Assembly: GCA_027924585.1 (NCBI GenBank)
Contig: BSBM01000007.1
Coordinates: forward strand, 11,747,501 to 11,811,500
Source: Larix kaempferi
Taxonomy: Eukaryota; Streptophyta; Pinopsida; Pinales; Pinaceae
Direction: 5' to 3'
DNA: 64,000 bases
Under the pieces are notes generated by a model that was not told where the DNA came from, did not search any database, and worked only from the letters and a program-made list of their open reading frames with translations. This document shows positions 10,017-21,869 of the stretch, piece after piece. Position 1 is the stretch's first letter; every line of letters begins with the position of its first letter. The position numbers and the translations under genes were made by a program.

Positions 10017-11487
10017 TGTTGGTCACCCTATATGTCAGTTAATTAAAGCTAACACACGGAATGGTCAATATAGATTGTCAAACCCATGAAGGTCTTTTAT
10101 TTCAAAGGTAATAAGCACAGTCTATGCATAAACAGATTGAGCAGTTGATTGCTGAATGTAAATGATGATCGTACCTATGTATCCAGCCAATTCATTTCTT
10201 AAGAACACTAATCTAATTCACACATCTAAGAATCCAAATGAAGCAACTTCCCTACATAAATCAATCCAGCAAGTTAATGATCTAATAATGAAATGAAACT
10301 AGATTACTTTTGCAAGAAGTTAAATCCTATAATTATCAAACTACAACATTCAATATTTACCAAAATGATCTATCCAGTGGCTACTGTAATTATACCATTA
10401 ATTGTCTAATCTATGAATGCAATTGAAGATACAACAACAACCAAAATTAAAACATAAGCTTGAACTCTAACTGATAATTACTAGAAATCCTAGAAAGCAT
10501 AAACAACTAGAAGATAATTAGAATGGAGCTTGCATATCACAGCTGATTAAAACACACATGCAAATTAAGTAAATTGTCCTACACAGTTGACTGTCACACC
10601 ACTCTGCTACAGCTATTCAAGATGCAGTGATAAACTACCAGAAAGGAGAGCTAATATCTGTTACAGCTACCAGCAATAATTGCAATCATTCCACACCACA
10701 CAACAGAAGTAAAACTGACTACTCTACCTACCTAAATTGGCTATCTCTGTGAGAAGGCGGGCCTTGGCCTTCCAACAGAGACGCCGAGAGTCATAGCTAA
10801 TTAAAACACAGAAGTGAAGAACTCTGCTCTCATATTATTAATGGAATATTGTGAGTCTCAATGCTCAATTACATCTTACACACAGTAATGATTGATTGTC
10901 CAACCCTAGGCTTTGAAACCCTTCTGGAATTTATACAAAGGAAATACAATTTCAGATCCACAAAAATCGCGTAGCAATGAAGATCTATGGTCTTCATGAT
11001 GCGGAGTTACAACTAACTGATACAGCGTGTTGAATAGGGCCGTTAATTCTGAAAGACGTTGTTGTTCTAATAGTAATTGGATCAACAGACTCAGCAGCTG
11101 GAATGCCACCTGTCTGTCGCAGCTAATCTCGTCTTCAATGGGATCTGTTACAGTGGGAATCTGTTACAGCTTGCATGGAAGATGCGCTATCTCTTGGAAT
11201 ATGAGGAGCTGATGCTTGAAGAGTCACAGCTGGAACTGTTGGGCTGATACATCTGCGCTTTAGACTTTGGCTAAATGAAGTCACACAAATCAGTATAAAC
11301 CAAGGACTAAAATCCATAATCTTTAACAATCTTAGGCATAAAAACAAATAAAGTAATAGCAAATTATACCTATCGATATCATTGATTGATCTGGAAAGAC
11401 ATGGATATAGCTCATGAAAATAGGATGGAATTAGAGCAAAATGGTGTAATAAAGGTTGCCAAAAAGGGGCATTTCCTGGACCCAACA
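10017..11487 (-). mobile_element. 5' LTR of G1 (1471 bp)
   Basis: Plus-strand ends are TGTTGGTCACC and GGACCCAACA, giving 6-bp inverted ends TGTTGG/CCAACA. The PBS lies immediately left. The right edge falls exactly where the G4 coding sequence starts. A candidate TATA (TATAAAT on the minus strand) lies at 10929-10935. No reading frame in it looks real. Confidence 0.8.
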
Positions 11488-12586
11488 ACCATGTTGGGGA
11501 TACGGGGTATTACAAAAAATTCATCAATGGTTATGCGCAAACAACCGCACCAATGGAGAAGCCGTTGAAGAAAGATGTGTAGTTCATCTGGAACACGGAA
11601 TGTGAGAAAGGCTTAGACACATTAAAAGAGAAAATGGTTACTATGTCGATCCTAGTCTTTCTATATTGGGAGAATCCATTCACGTACATGTTGATGCTTC
11701 ATGTATAGCATTGGGCATTGTGCTAGCACAGCCATGAGAGGGAGGTATTGACCATCCCATTGCATTTTCAAGCAGAAAGCTCTCATCTGCGGAAAAGAAT
11801 TATACAACCACTGAAAGAGAGGGCCTAGCTATGGTCTACACACTGCATAAATTCAGGCACTATTTGCTCGGTGCACACTTCTCTATGTACACTAACCATT
11901 CCACTTTGAAATACTTGGTCAACAAGCCATTGTTAGGAAAGAGAATCTGTAGATGGTTGTTACTCTTTAGGGAGTACGACTTTGAAATAGTTGTTAAGCC
12001 AGGATGATTGAACTTCGGACCTGACCATCTCTCAAGGACTGAGTCATGCGAAGAACCAACTAACCTCTAAGACAGTATTCCTGATGCGCAATTATTTTCT
12101 ATACAGATCACATATGACTACTATAAAGACATTGTCAATTTCTTGACTATTGGGTTGGCACCGATAGAGTTTACTACGCAGCAAAAGAAGCAGCTAGTAG
12201 TAAGAGCAGCAAACTTCACAATAATTGTGGGACAATTATATAAGTTGGGACCAGACAAAGTGCTGCGCAGATGTGTATTAGAGCATGAAAAGCCATTTAT
12301 ATTGGTTTATGCACATTCTGGTGTATCGGGAGGCCACTACGCAGAAGATATTGCGAGCAGGGCTATGGTGGCCCACTATTCAAAAAGATGCAAAAGTACA
12401 TTGCCAGAGTTGCGATGTCTATCAGAGGACATGAAGGCCATCGCGAAGAGATGAAATTCCATTGAATCCGTAGTTGACACCTCAGGCATTTGAAAAATGG
12501 GCTATTGATTTCATGGGACCTATAAAACCACCGGGTAAGAGAACTGGTTTGAGATACATCATCACTGCTACTGATTATCTCTCCAG
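11488..12586 (+). pseudogene. G4: gypsy RT-RNase H-integrase fragment, first part
   Basis: Plus-strand pol of the G2/G3 family, starting in the RT thumb (TGYYKKFINGYAQ) and running through RNase H (EKNYTTTEREGLAMVYTLHKF, HSTLKYLVNKP) into the integrase zinc finger (HSGVSGGHY, then SCDVY near 12405, with Tyr where the last Cys should be) and the first core Asp region near 12510. It has several stops and frameshifts. The left edge abuts the G1 LTR and the right edge the copia B LTR. The frame resumes at 19342, so B is an insertion in it. The last five bases, TCCAG (12582-12586), are the left target duplication. Confidence 0.85.
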
Positions 12587-13178
12587 TGTTAAATTTTCAG
12601 AATTTACTTCAATTTGATCTAGGATCTTAACTGAGAGAACAACATGTACAAAAAATCTACAGCATATCAATCATGGACACAATAATGCAAGAACACAAGA
12701 GACACAGAGTTTACTTGGGGAAAACCATAAAGGTGAAAAACCCCAATATCTTCCTCAGAGATAGATAGAGCAATGATACAACTAGAATACAAGAGATAGT
12801 CTTCTCCTAGCAGCAGATCCTCCTCCTCCACAAGTGTGCCACTCTCCAAAGTGTGAGTGAGAGAATAGAATGTGTAAAATGAGAGAGACACACTCTCTAT
12901 TTATACACTAACTTGACTTGACCTTTACTCAACTAGGTCGGCCTCAACTTAACCACTTAACATAATGCTGACTAGGCCGACCCCCACTAGGGTGGTCTAA
13001 TAACCCTTTGACCCACATGGCCAACCCCCAATAGGGTGGTCTAATAACCCATCAAGTATAAGTTACGACAGTTACAATATAAATGATGACACTTCTGTAT
13101 AGAGGAATAATAACATCTCTATAGGAATACAATATACATATATGTGAAATACATTCCGAAGTTACATATACATCAACA
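12587..13178 (-). mobile_element. 3' LTR of copia B (592 bp)
   Basis: It begins TGTTAAATTTTCAG and ends ACATCAACA on the plus strand, with a TATA box at 12898-12905. It is 54 bp shorter than the partner LTR at 18691, mainly because it has two rather than three of the 46-bp units. Confidence 0.92.
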
Positions 13179-13187
13179 CTCCCTCTT
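13179..13187 (-). other. Polypurine tract of copia B
   Basis: The minus strand reads AAGAGGGAG directly before the 3' LTR, the expected plus-strand primer. Copies at 20088-20096 (one mismatch) and 48372-48380 sit in the same position in C and E. Confidence 0.8.
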
Positions 13188-14632
13188 AACTAGGAAGGTA
13201 TTTCTCGACACAGGTCTTCTAGCACAAGTCATATTCTCTAGATCATCGTCACTGGATAATCATCATCGAGTCATCATCATCGTCACTACTGCTGCTATCT
13301 CAATCAATCTCTGAATCTACTCATCATAGGAAGTTCTACAGAGCCAGTCCTTTTTCATACTGGATGTAGGCCCACCACCTGCAGGTCTTCATCATCACTG
13401 GCCATACTGTGGAATCCTCGGGACTTATTATGTGCATCACAAAACCTCGAAATAGCATCCCAGGTTGTTATGAGCACACGGCTCTACCTATAGGATCTCC
13501 TAGGGCCATATTATATGTGACCTCACCATAAAACTTCGCAAGAGCATCCCAGGCTATTTCGAGCACACAGCTCTACCTATAGGATCTCCCAGGGACAGAT
13601 TATATGTGGTCACCACAAAACATCGCAAGAGCATCCCAGGCTGTTACGAGCGCACAACTCTACCTATAGGTTCTCCGAGGGACAGATTATATGTGGTCAT
13701 TGCAAAAACCTCACAAGAGAATCCCAGGACTTATTACGGGCACACAACCCAACCTATCAGATCTCCCAGGGACATATTATATGCCATAGGACAAAACCTC
13801 AAAAGAGCATCTACCAGATATCCCAGGGCCAGATTATATGCCATAGGAAAAACCTCGAAAGACTATCTGCAGATCTCCCATAGCAAAATTATATGTCCTC
13901 CCAGAGCAAAACCTCAAAAGAGCATTTTCCAGATATCCGAGGGCCAAATTATATGCCATAGGCAAAACCTCGAAAGACTATCTGCAAATCTCCCAGGGAC
14001 AAATTATATGCTCATTTGCACAACCTAATCCACGGGCATAGAGTATCAACCTGATACTCACCATACATCATCCTGATGTATACATGATAATCCTGATCAT
14101 CATCACTGCAACATCCTGCTGCATGTCATCTGGAGCAACATCGTGAAGCTCGTCATCCATGATCATCCTGATCATACGATGCATCTACCTGATGCATACC
14201 AAGTATCTACCTGATACATATCATCATACATGATCCACCTGATCATACAATGTATCCACCTGATACAAATACAAATACATGATACATATCACCATACATG
14301 ATCCACCTCACCATACAATGTATCCACCTGATACATATACATATACATGGTCCAAGCATCCAACATGATGCGTACATACATATAAATGATCCAACTGATC
14401 ATATCCAGCATCCAACATGATGCATACATACATATACATATAAATGATCCAACTGATCATATCTAGCATACAACATGATGTGTACATACATATACATATA
14501 AATGATCCAACTGATCATATCCAGCATAAACCAGAACATCATCCTGATGCTCATCATCCAGCGCTTACATCCACATCCATGTGAAGGATTCTCATTCCAA
14601 CATGCTTGGAATGGCTTCAACAAATGTGTCCA
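13188..14632. repeat. Copia B 3' non-coding region with two tandem arrays
   Basis: From 13400 to about 14020, units of roughly 50-90 bp repeat a theme of GGATCTCCCAGGGACA..ATTATATG with CAAAACCTCG. From 14040 to 14560, short units built on CATCCTGATG, TGATCCACCTGATCATACA and a longer unit ATAAATGATCCAACTGATC repeat at about 64 bp. The same region is in E (48381-49845) and C (20097-20658 and 58088-58990) with different copy numbers. No coding frame of note; the open frames are repeat artefacts. Confidence 0.75.
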
Positions 14633-15304
14633 TCACTTCTTCCTCGAAGTCTCATCAATTCGTAGAACACCAAGCCTCTCGCTGAAGTACTCGAACTTCA
14701 CCCTGGCTAGTGGCTTCGTCAGCACATCTGCAATCTGCTCGTTCGTCACAATGTATAGGAGCTTCACAGCTCCTCTCTGCACCATATCCCTGATATAGTG
14801 ATATTTGATCTCTATGTGTTTCGACCTGTCATGAAACACTAGGTTCTCAGACAGCTTCATACAACTCTGGTTATCACAGAAGATACTAGCAACATCCAAC
14901 GGGGGATCAAATAACTCAGACAATAGCTTCCGTAGCCATACTGCCTCACAACTAGATGAACAGGCTACAACATACTCTACCTCGGCTATACTCAGTGCTA
15001 CATAGGATTGCTTCCTGCTAAACCAAGAGATCACACCTGATCCCATACTGAAGCAGCACCCAGATGTGCTCTTCCTAGTTGCAGCACTGCCTTCCCAATC
15101 TGAATCAACATAACCTTGCAGGTTAAATTTTTGATTCTCATCATATTTGAGCCCATAATCAATTGTACCCTTCAGGTACCTCAGAATATGCTTTACAGCA
15201 ACCAGGTGAACACTCCTCGGATCTGTCAGGAACTGGCTCAATGTTTTCATCGCAAAGCAAATATCTGGTCTCATGTTTGTCAAGTAGATCAAGGACCCAA
15301 TCAT
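14633..15304 (-). pseudogene. Copia B RNase H
   Basis: Typical copia C-terminal pol: MIGSLIYLTNMRPDICFA, then HILRYLKGT, YVDSDW (first Asp), AEVEYV (Glu), FCDNQS (Asp) and the KHIEIKYHYIRD motif, ending IADVLTKPLA. This is the longest open piece of B. Directly upstream, in the same frame, the RT end is joined through an amber stop (CAG to TAG compared with E). The degenerate end carries past the usual C-terminus. Confidence 0.88.
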
Positions 15305-15800
15305 CTAATGATACATAGTGACATCAACCGGTTCAGATGAAGCATCACACAGAAGCTTCAGGTTCAATGCCATAGCCTCGCAGTCCATCATCCCAAACCT
15401 CTTCAGGATCTCTAATGCATACTTCCCTTGTCCAAGGAAGATTCCATCTACATTCTGCCACACCTCCATACCTAGAAAGTGGTGCATCATACCCAATTTC
15501 TGCACATATATGACTCCTTGTCATGTGCCTTAGAACCAAGTGGCTGCTCTACATATACTTCTTCTTCAACTACACCATTCAAGAAAACTGTCTTGAAATC
15601 CATCTGGTGTATCTTCTATTTCATCACTTTTATATTTCTCTATGCTGCCATCTGCATCATGCTTGATCTTGATAGATCCATATGGAAGTCATAACAAACT
15701 TCCCTTCAGGTCTTGGGACTACATCCCAAACATCATTTTTCGTGATCGACGAATCATGGCATTCTTCCCATATCCTGGGAACTTCAATATCTTCAATAGA
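15305..15800 (-). pseudogene. Copia B reverse transcriptase remnants
   Basis: Two pieces are joined. 15305-15505 is the C-terminal RT (MMHHFLGMEVWQ, DGIFLGQGKYALEILKRFG), lacking a few residues found in E. 15510-15800 is the N-terminal RT (FLNGVVEEEVYVEQPLG and NDVWDVVPRPEGK). The middle, including the catalytic YxDD box and ALYGLKQAPR region of E, is deleted at about 15505-15515. It cannot encode a polymerase. Confidence 0.8.
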
Positions 15801-17395
15801 TAATTTTGTTGTTGAACAAATGTTGTAGTTCTTCTTTTGTAGGTGATGGCATATGATATTTCCTACACAACAAGTTAAATTGCATTATTAGAAAACATCT
15901 CATAGTTTTCAGAACAAATTCTTACACATAAAGAAATATGTCATACAGTCATGCAATTATCTTAGCCAATGCTTAATACAACATTTATCCATATCCTGTA
16001 ACTTTCTAGATGCCTTCCAATCTCTACTAGAACATTGTTAAGAGTGTGTACAACTCCCAACATGTCAACAAAGAGGTTTCATTCTAGATAAGTAGCAATG
16101 GAATGTTGTACAGTGCCATAGGCCACATACCCATGCATATTAGTAATATACTGTTCATCAATGAAACTATTCTAATATGCATAATACACATCCTAAGTCT
16201 AGGAATATGAGCATATACATCATTGAACAATTTTATTTAAACAAACAAATATGCAAGAAATGATAATTAAAATACTTATCTTTGTTTGTTCGTTGGGTGG
16301 ACTCCCTCTGAGTCTTCGCTTCCTTGAAGGAGCTACTGGAGTCCTAATCTAAAGTAGCTTCTTCTACACCTTTCTGTTGTGGAATGTAGAGAGATGGTCA
16401 ACTCCCTCTGAATATCTGCATCCTTGCATAAACCACTAGAGTGTACTCCCTCTTGATCTTTGCTTCCTGGATTACTTGTCCTTGAAGTTATATTCATTCT
16501 CGATCCCTATGCATGCTTGTTAGTATCATCATTGTGTTATCCTCTAGGTCTCATACATAATCAAACATTCATTAGTATAATCTTAATATTATCAAAACAT
16601 AATAATCTCAAGCATGTATAGTCAGGATCAATTCAAACATAGATAATAAACATTAGTATTCAAGGTTTCAAGGAAGTCTTCTTTTATTCATACATATTCT
16701 TATTTGATCATAAGACTCTTCTGGTTGCTTAAATCATCAATCAGGATAAGAGATATAATATGCATAAAACCCATGATTACTCAAACCTATACCTTCATGA
16801 TTCTTCTGGTTAGTCATATCATCAATTATGGTAAGAAACATAATATGCATACAACCATGACTATTCAAACCTATGAGTTCATGAATAATCATTATCAACA
16901 ACACAAAAGTATAAGATCCTAACACAAGGTAGGATTCTAGCTTGATATAGGAAAAACATATTTGGATTAGCATGCTAGCTAGTTATGTCTAACATACCCG
17001 CATAATGTCTTCTGGTTCTCTTCAATGACTTGTGCTAGTAACCTGCATATCTCATAGGTCAACCATTATAGAACCAAGTTATACATACCTCATAAATGGA
17101 TCTTCTATGTGATCCATGACAATGGATGAATCTTTGTCTTCATGTCATGATGATCTTGAACTACAACATTATTTGTCTTTCTTGGTGTACCTTTCATGTT
17201 AGTGAACAACATAAACCTCATACAACACCATAATGCATTAGTACAATCATAAGTGTCAACACCCTAATGAATGCATTCATAATTTTGTTAAGGTGATACG
17301 ACAAGTCTAAAATCAAGATTGTTTTAACCGTAATAACATGAAGACAAACATATCGTAAACTTAATCATGAACAAATATTGAGACATACCTGGATG
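15801..17395. other. Copia B filler replacing gag-integrase
   Basis: AT-rich sequence without a reading frame, where E has integrase, protease and most of gag. It includes a decayed scrap of the integrase catalytic Glu region near 16350-16400. A diverged roughly 90-bp tandem duplication (CTTCTGGTT..CATCAAT) lies at 16710-16885. The stretches 15830-16500 and 16990-17190 match C at 59870-60520 and 60540-60760. C lacks the block between them and about 200 bp after them. Confidence 0.65.
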
Positions 17396-17399
17396 AGTC

Positions 17400-17545
17400 A
17401 TACTTGTCGAGATTGCTTGAAATCTTCTTATGTAAGGCCTTAGCCTCATCTCCCTCTGAAACAAGAACTTCTTCACTTATGCAGGTGCCCAATCCATCCT
17501 CTTCCAGGATTAAACCAATCCACTTGATTTGTAGGAACTGGATCT
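17400..17545 (-). pseudogene. Copia B gag remnant
   Basis: About 45 residues of the gag N-terminal region remain (GLILEEDGL, ISEEVLVSEGDEAKALHKK), matching LILEENELDSYI..EEAKILHKK of E. The gag start codon and first 20 or so residues are missing, and the fragment is fused to the 5' leader. C has the same fusion. Confidence 0.75.
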
Positions 17546-18678
17546 GGAGTTGTATTAGGGTTTGTCAGAGAAACCCCAAAAATTCAAACTTTGAATTTCA
17601 AACTTCTGAAAGGATAGGAATATGCACCTTGATGAGCTGATCAAGTTGGTATATTCAGAATTTGAAAACTGCAAAGTTTCACTCCTCAATTTTGCCTTTG
17701 AAATTTTTGAATTCACTGGATGTGACCCCGAACTGGGGTTTGATGAATCCCACTCCTCTTCCCAATCAAAAGGTTTGATCCAAATCTCTAAGCTTCTATT
17801 TTTATGAGGAGCTTCTAGCCGTGGTCACAGATTTCAAAAATTCCCATTTTTGTAGAAGCCCTAATTTTCCACTTTTCTGATCAAAGTCCTGAACTAGGGT
17901 CTGATCAAGCCCGGCCTTCTGCCCAACCAAAAATTCTAATCTTGGTCTCTAAATTATGACTTTGATGAGTATCATTCAGCCATGGTCTCCGATTACAAAA
18001 ATTTCAACTTTCTCCGAAGCCCTAAATTTTGGAAGCCATGAATGAAGGTGCTCAAAAATAATTCTGATTTGACATAAATATGTACCTGATTGTTTCTGGT
18101 GTAACCCTGAAATTTTCGATCCAAATGGGCTGAAAACGTTTCTTAACATAGCTCGACCTGTTATCCTTCCATCCCGACAGGTCTGACCTCAATTGGATTC
18201 TTTGAGAGAGAGTTATGCCAAGTGTCACAAGGTGACCTGTTTATGGGATAATACAAGATAGCGAACTTGTACGGCATTCCACATATCACTGGTTCAACTT
18301 CGGCCTCTAAAAATGTTTTCCGAGATAGTACAGTCTGTGTACTACCTTTCACATTTTACGAAATTTCATTTGGAACTTCCTAGCCCATGTTATGACCTTT
18401 TTCCCAAGGTCACCTGATTTTGACTCAGATCTGGAAGAGGCCGAAACTCTATATTGTACAGATCATAAATCACAAAGTACAACGAATTAGAGGTTGTCCT
18501 TTGAACACAAGGTACATGGGGATCTGGTCTTGGACTAGTAAAAGTTTCATATATGAAAACTTTTCCAAAACGGATTTATAGCGAAAGTGCTACGATGACT
18601 GTTTTTTTCTATATCAAGCCCTAGCATCGTGAGTGCAACAAGTGTCATACATGCCATATCATGCCTTCTTTCAGGCTA
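17546..18678. other. Copia B 5' untranslated leader
   Basis: About 1.1 kb between PBS and the gag remnant. It has internal similarity: AAACCCTAAAAATTCAAA-like and TGATCAAG..CCC blocks occur more than once (17560, 17700-17990). No coding frame. The left part matches the leaders of C (60906-61104) and E (53880-54360). Confidence 0.6.
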
Positions 18679-18690
18679 GCTCTAATACCA
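18679..18690 (-). other. Primer binding site of copia B
   Basis: The minus strand reads TGGTATTAGAGC, 11 of 12 identical to the initiator-Met site, immediately next to the 5' LTR. E carries the same one-base variant (54381-54392), while A has the canonical base. Confidence 0.88.
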
Positions 18691-19336
18691 TGTTAAATTT
18701 TCAGAATTTACTTCAATATGATCTAGTATCTTAACTGAGAGAACAACAAGTACATCAAATCTACAACATATCAATCATGGACACAATAATGCAAGCACAC
18801 AAAAGACATAGAGTTTACTTGGGGAAAGCCATAAAGGTGAAAAACCCCAATAACTTCCTCAGAGATAGATAGAGCAATGATACAACCAGAATACAAGAGA
18901 TAGTCTTCTCCTAGCAGCAGAGCCTCCTCCTCCACAAGTGCGCCACTCTCCAAAGTGTGAGTGAGAGAATATAATGTGTAAAATGAGAGAGACACACTCT
19001 CTATGTATACACTAACTTGACTTGACCTTTACTCAACTAGGTCGGCCTTAACTTAACCACTTAACATAATGCTGACTAGGCCGACCCCCACTAGGGTGGT
19101 CTAATAACCCTTTGACCCACATGGACGACCCCCAATAGGGTGGTCTAATAACCCTTTGACCCACATGACTTATACAGGGCCGACCCGAACAAGGTGGTCT
19201 AATAACCCATCAAGTATAAGTTATGACACTTACAATATAAATGACGACACTTTCGTATAGAGGAATAATAACATCTCTATAGGAATACAATATACATATA
19301 TGTTAAATACATTCCGAAGTTACATATACATCAACA
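18691..19336 (-). mobile_element. 5' LTR of copia B (646 bp)
   Basis: Same ends as the 3' LTR. The TATA position is mutated (TATACATA on the minus strand). Three 46-bp units are present. The right target duplication TCCAG follows at 19337-19341. Confidence 0.92.
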
Positions 19337-19341
19337 TCCAG

Positions 19342-19498
19342 ATGGGCAGAAGCGAAGCCAATGAATGATTGTAGCGCATTTACCGCCACGTAGTTCATAT
19401 TCGAGAACATCCTTACCAGGTTTGGATGTCCTAAGATTTTGATGAGTGATCAAGGCACTCATTTTCTGAACAGAACTATTGAGGAACTAACTGAAGAG
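19342..19498 (+). pseudogene. G4 integrase, second part
   Basis: Continues the core domain after the copia B insertion: WAEAKPMNDC, then a TAG (19391-19393), then FIFENIL and [29 protein letters not shown] carries the second catalytic Asp. The frame is cut at 19499 by the copia C LTR. The TAG is at the same codon as a TAG in G2 and G3. Confidence 0.88.
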
Positions 19499-20087
19499 TG
19501 TTAGTTTTTCAGAATTTTCAATCTGATCTAAGATCTTAACTAAGAGAACAACATGTACAACATATCAATCATGGACACAATAATGCAAGCACACAAGAGA
19601 CACAAAGTTTACTTGGGGAAAATCATAAAGGTGAAAAACCCCAATAACTTCCTCAGAGATAGATAGTGCAATGATACAACCGAAGCATAAGAGATAGACA
19701 TCTCCTAGTAGCATCTTCTCCTCCTCCACAAGTGCGCCATTCACCAAAGAGTGTGTGTGAGAATAGAATGATCAAATAGAGTGCCTTCCGCACTCTATTT
19801 ATACTTGACTTGACTTGCCTAATAACCTTTACTAAGTCGGCCTTAACTTAACCACATAACATAGTGCTGACTGGGCCGACCCCCAATATGGTGGTCTAAT
19901 AACCCTTTGACTCACATGACTTATACAGGGCCGACCCCAACAAGGTGGTCTAATAACCCATCAAGTATAAGTTACAACACTTACAATATAAATGATGACA
20001 CTTCCGTAAAGAGGAATAATAACATCTCTATAGGAATACAATATACATATATGTGAAATACATTCCAAAGTTACATATACATCAACA
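19499..20087 (-). mobile_element. 3' LTR of copia C (589 bp)
   Basis: It begins TGTTAGTTTTTCAG and ends ACATCAACA, with a TATA box at 19796-19803 and two 46-bp units. The polypurine tract (20088-20096) follows, with one mismatch. The left edge cuts the G4 integrase frame. Confidence 0.9.
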
Positions 20088-20658
20088 CTCCGTCTTAACT
20101 AGGAAGGTATTTCTTAACACAGGTCTTCTAGCACAAGTCTTCTTCTCTAGATCATCGTCATCGAATCATCATCATCGTCACTACTACTGCTATTTCAATC
20201 AATCTATGAATCTACTCGTCATAGGAAGTTCTACAGAGCCAGTTCTTTTTCATACTGGATGTAGGCCCACCACCTGCAGGTCTTCATCATGACTGACCAT
20301 ACTATGGAATCCTCAAGACTTATTACGCGTGTCACAAAACTTGGCTACAACATCCCAGGATGTTACGAGCATACAACTCTACCTGTCGGATCTCCCAAGA
20401 GCACATTACATGTGATCCATCACAAAACCTGGCTGTAGCATCCCAGGCTGTTAGGAGCACATAGCTCTACTTGTCAGATCTCCCAGGAGCACATTACATG
20501 TGATCTCACCACAAAACCTGGCTGTAGAATCCCAGGCTATTACGAGCACACAACTCTACTTATCAGATCTCCTAGGAGCACATTGCATGTGGTCCACCAC
20601 AAAACCTTAAAAGAGTGTCTTGCCAAAGCAAGATCTCTAAAGAGCATCTGAGGCTCTT
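20088..20658. other. Copia C 3' non-coding region, left part
   Basis: Matches B from 13188 on: a GTTCTACAGAGCCAG block, then tandem units around CAGATCTCCCAGGAGCACA and CAAAACCTGGCTGTAG. No gene. It ends at the G3 LTR; the last five bases, CTCTT (20654-20658), are the probable left target duplication of G3 (right copy CCTTT, 58088-58092, 3 of 5 identical). Confidence 0.75.
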
Positions 20659-21869
20659 TGTTGGCTTGACTGATGCTGAGCCAGGGGTTTTCAATAAGAC
20701 CCACGTTCTTCGCGGTTTCCCTTTGACCAACAAAATCCTTTCGCACTGGCCCTTTCGGCAACAACCTGCAAGTAGGTTGAGGTCTCACCCGAGGTGTGTC
20801 TATGGGGTATTTCGAAATCAGGTTTCCAGAGTATGTGATGAGTTGTTTGGATAGATGTACTCCACAGTGCAACAGGGGGTATGCGCTGCGAGGCGAGACT
20901 ACGCGGTGATGGGATATGCCACGGTCCGCACCACTAAGCCCTTCTACTGCGGGACTTCTACTGAAACTACGAACAATCCAATTCAACTTTAAACTTGAAA
21001 TACTCAGGAAGGATTAAGGCACTGAAATGAGTATCACTCATACACTCATTCATGCACCGAATTGACTATTACTCTAACATTCATTTATACACTTAGAATG
21101 TTTACTATTTAAGCGTCTACCACAGATGCAAATCACTATCATTCATTCGTCTGCTATGCCTAGGAAAGTACTTAAGCAATCTCCTAACACTTGAACAAAT
21201 AACTGATTCACTGCTTTCAGAAGCAAAGCTAAGTATTAACCATTCATCTATTCATGTAGACTTAACATATCATCTCCATAATTGCCTGATGGAAAATGCA
21301 TACAAAATTCTTCACATAACAGAATGCAAGGAAATATTCAGACATTCATCTATAGAAAACAGGTAAATGCAATCATACACAACAATGTTCCACTCAATCA
21401 CACAACACAATATTTAACGTGGCTCACTCCCCCGGGTGGGAAGCTACGTCCACAAGAACGGTTGTTATATAAATATCTTTAATGGGAAGGGGACAACCGC
21501 TCTTGGTCTGCACACAGAGCTGTAGACTCTCTCTCTCTCTCAATTGGGTCTCTGCGAACACAGCTCCAAAGCCAATACAATGGCTTCTTCTTCAGAAAAG
21601 ATCTTAAAATACATCAACAACAAAGAGCAATGAGAGAACCGTCAAAACGAACAATAAAAAGTAACCATAAACCCAAAAAGTAACAACCCCTTCCCTTACA
21701 AAAATGTCTTCTTTTATAGACGATGCCCGAAGGTCATGTCGTTACAATACTGAACATCGAAACCCTTAGGGTTTCCAAAACTGATACGGTTTCTCTAAAC
21801 CGTCCTGCTAGCCTCTGGTAGCGAGTGTGTTGTCGTGGCAGTCCTCCATGCCTATGTTCTATCGCTTGC
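20659..21869 (-). mobile_element. G3 3' LTR, distal part
   Basis: Starts TGTTGGCTTGACTGATGC on the plus strand, which is the LTR end read on minus, and contains a TATA box (21711-21718 as CTTTTATA). It stops where G2 begins and continues at 37417. The last five bases, CTTGC, are the target duplication (right copy CTTTC at 37417-37421, one mismatch). The intact LTR at 56299-58087 shows the unbroken sequence across this point. Confidence 0.88.

Larger units (their letters stand above)
712..11487 (-). mobile_element. G1: Athila-like Ty3/gypsy element, 3' end missing
   Basis: The order from right to left is 5' LTR (10017-11487), PBS, gag, protease, RT-RNase H, integrase, a non-coding block with a minisatellite, and a 3' open frame cut by copia A. 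The 3' LTR lies left of the window if it survives. Protease-RT-RNase H-integrase order defines Ty3/gypsy. The DLG protease motif, the FMDDF RT box, an Asp-type PBS and an extra frame after integrase fit the Athila group of plant non-chromovirus elements. The element is inserted in G4; the flank after its 5' LTR is ACCAT (11488-11492). It is inactive: at least two frameshifts and several stops. Confidence 0.85.
12587..19336 (-). mobile_element. Copia B: complete-ended but internally deleted Ty1/copia
   Basis: It has two LTRs (12587-13178 and 18691-19336), a PBS at the right LTR, a polypurine tract at the left LTR, and a perfect 5-bp target duplication TCCAG at 12582-12586 and 19337-19341. The G4 integrase frame reads across the empty site. 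Inside, only RNase H, split pieces of RT, a scrap of integrase and about 45 residues of gag remain. It could only have moved using proteins of a relative such as E. It shares its deletion structure with copia C. Confidence 0.92.

Noticed and set aside
10720-10800. Small GC-rich block in the G1 LTR resembling a structured RNA
   Set aside because: Only a short GGCGGGCCTTGGCC-type inverted stretch; no tRNA arms or conserved RNA core could be drawn.
13606-14028. 140-codon frame in copia B with repeated CHRQNLERLS-type peptides
   Set aside because: It arises from the tandem non-coding array; the matching regions of C and E are closed.
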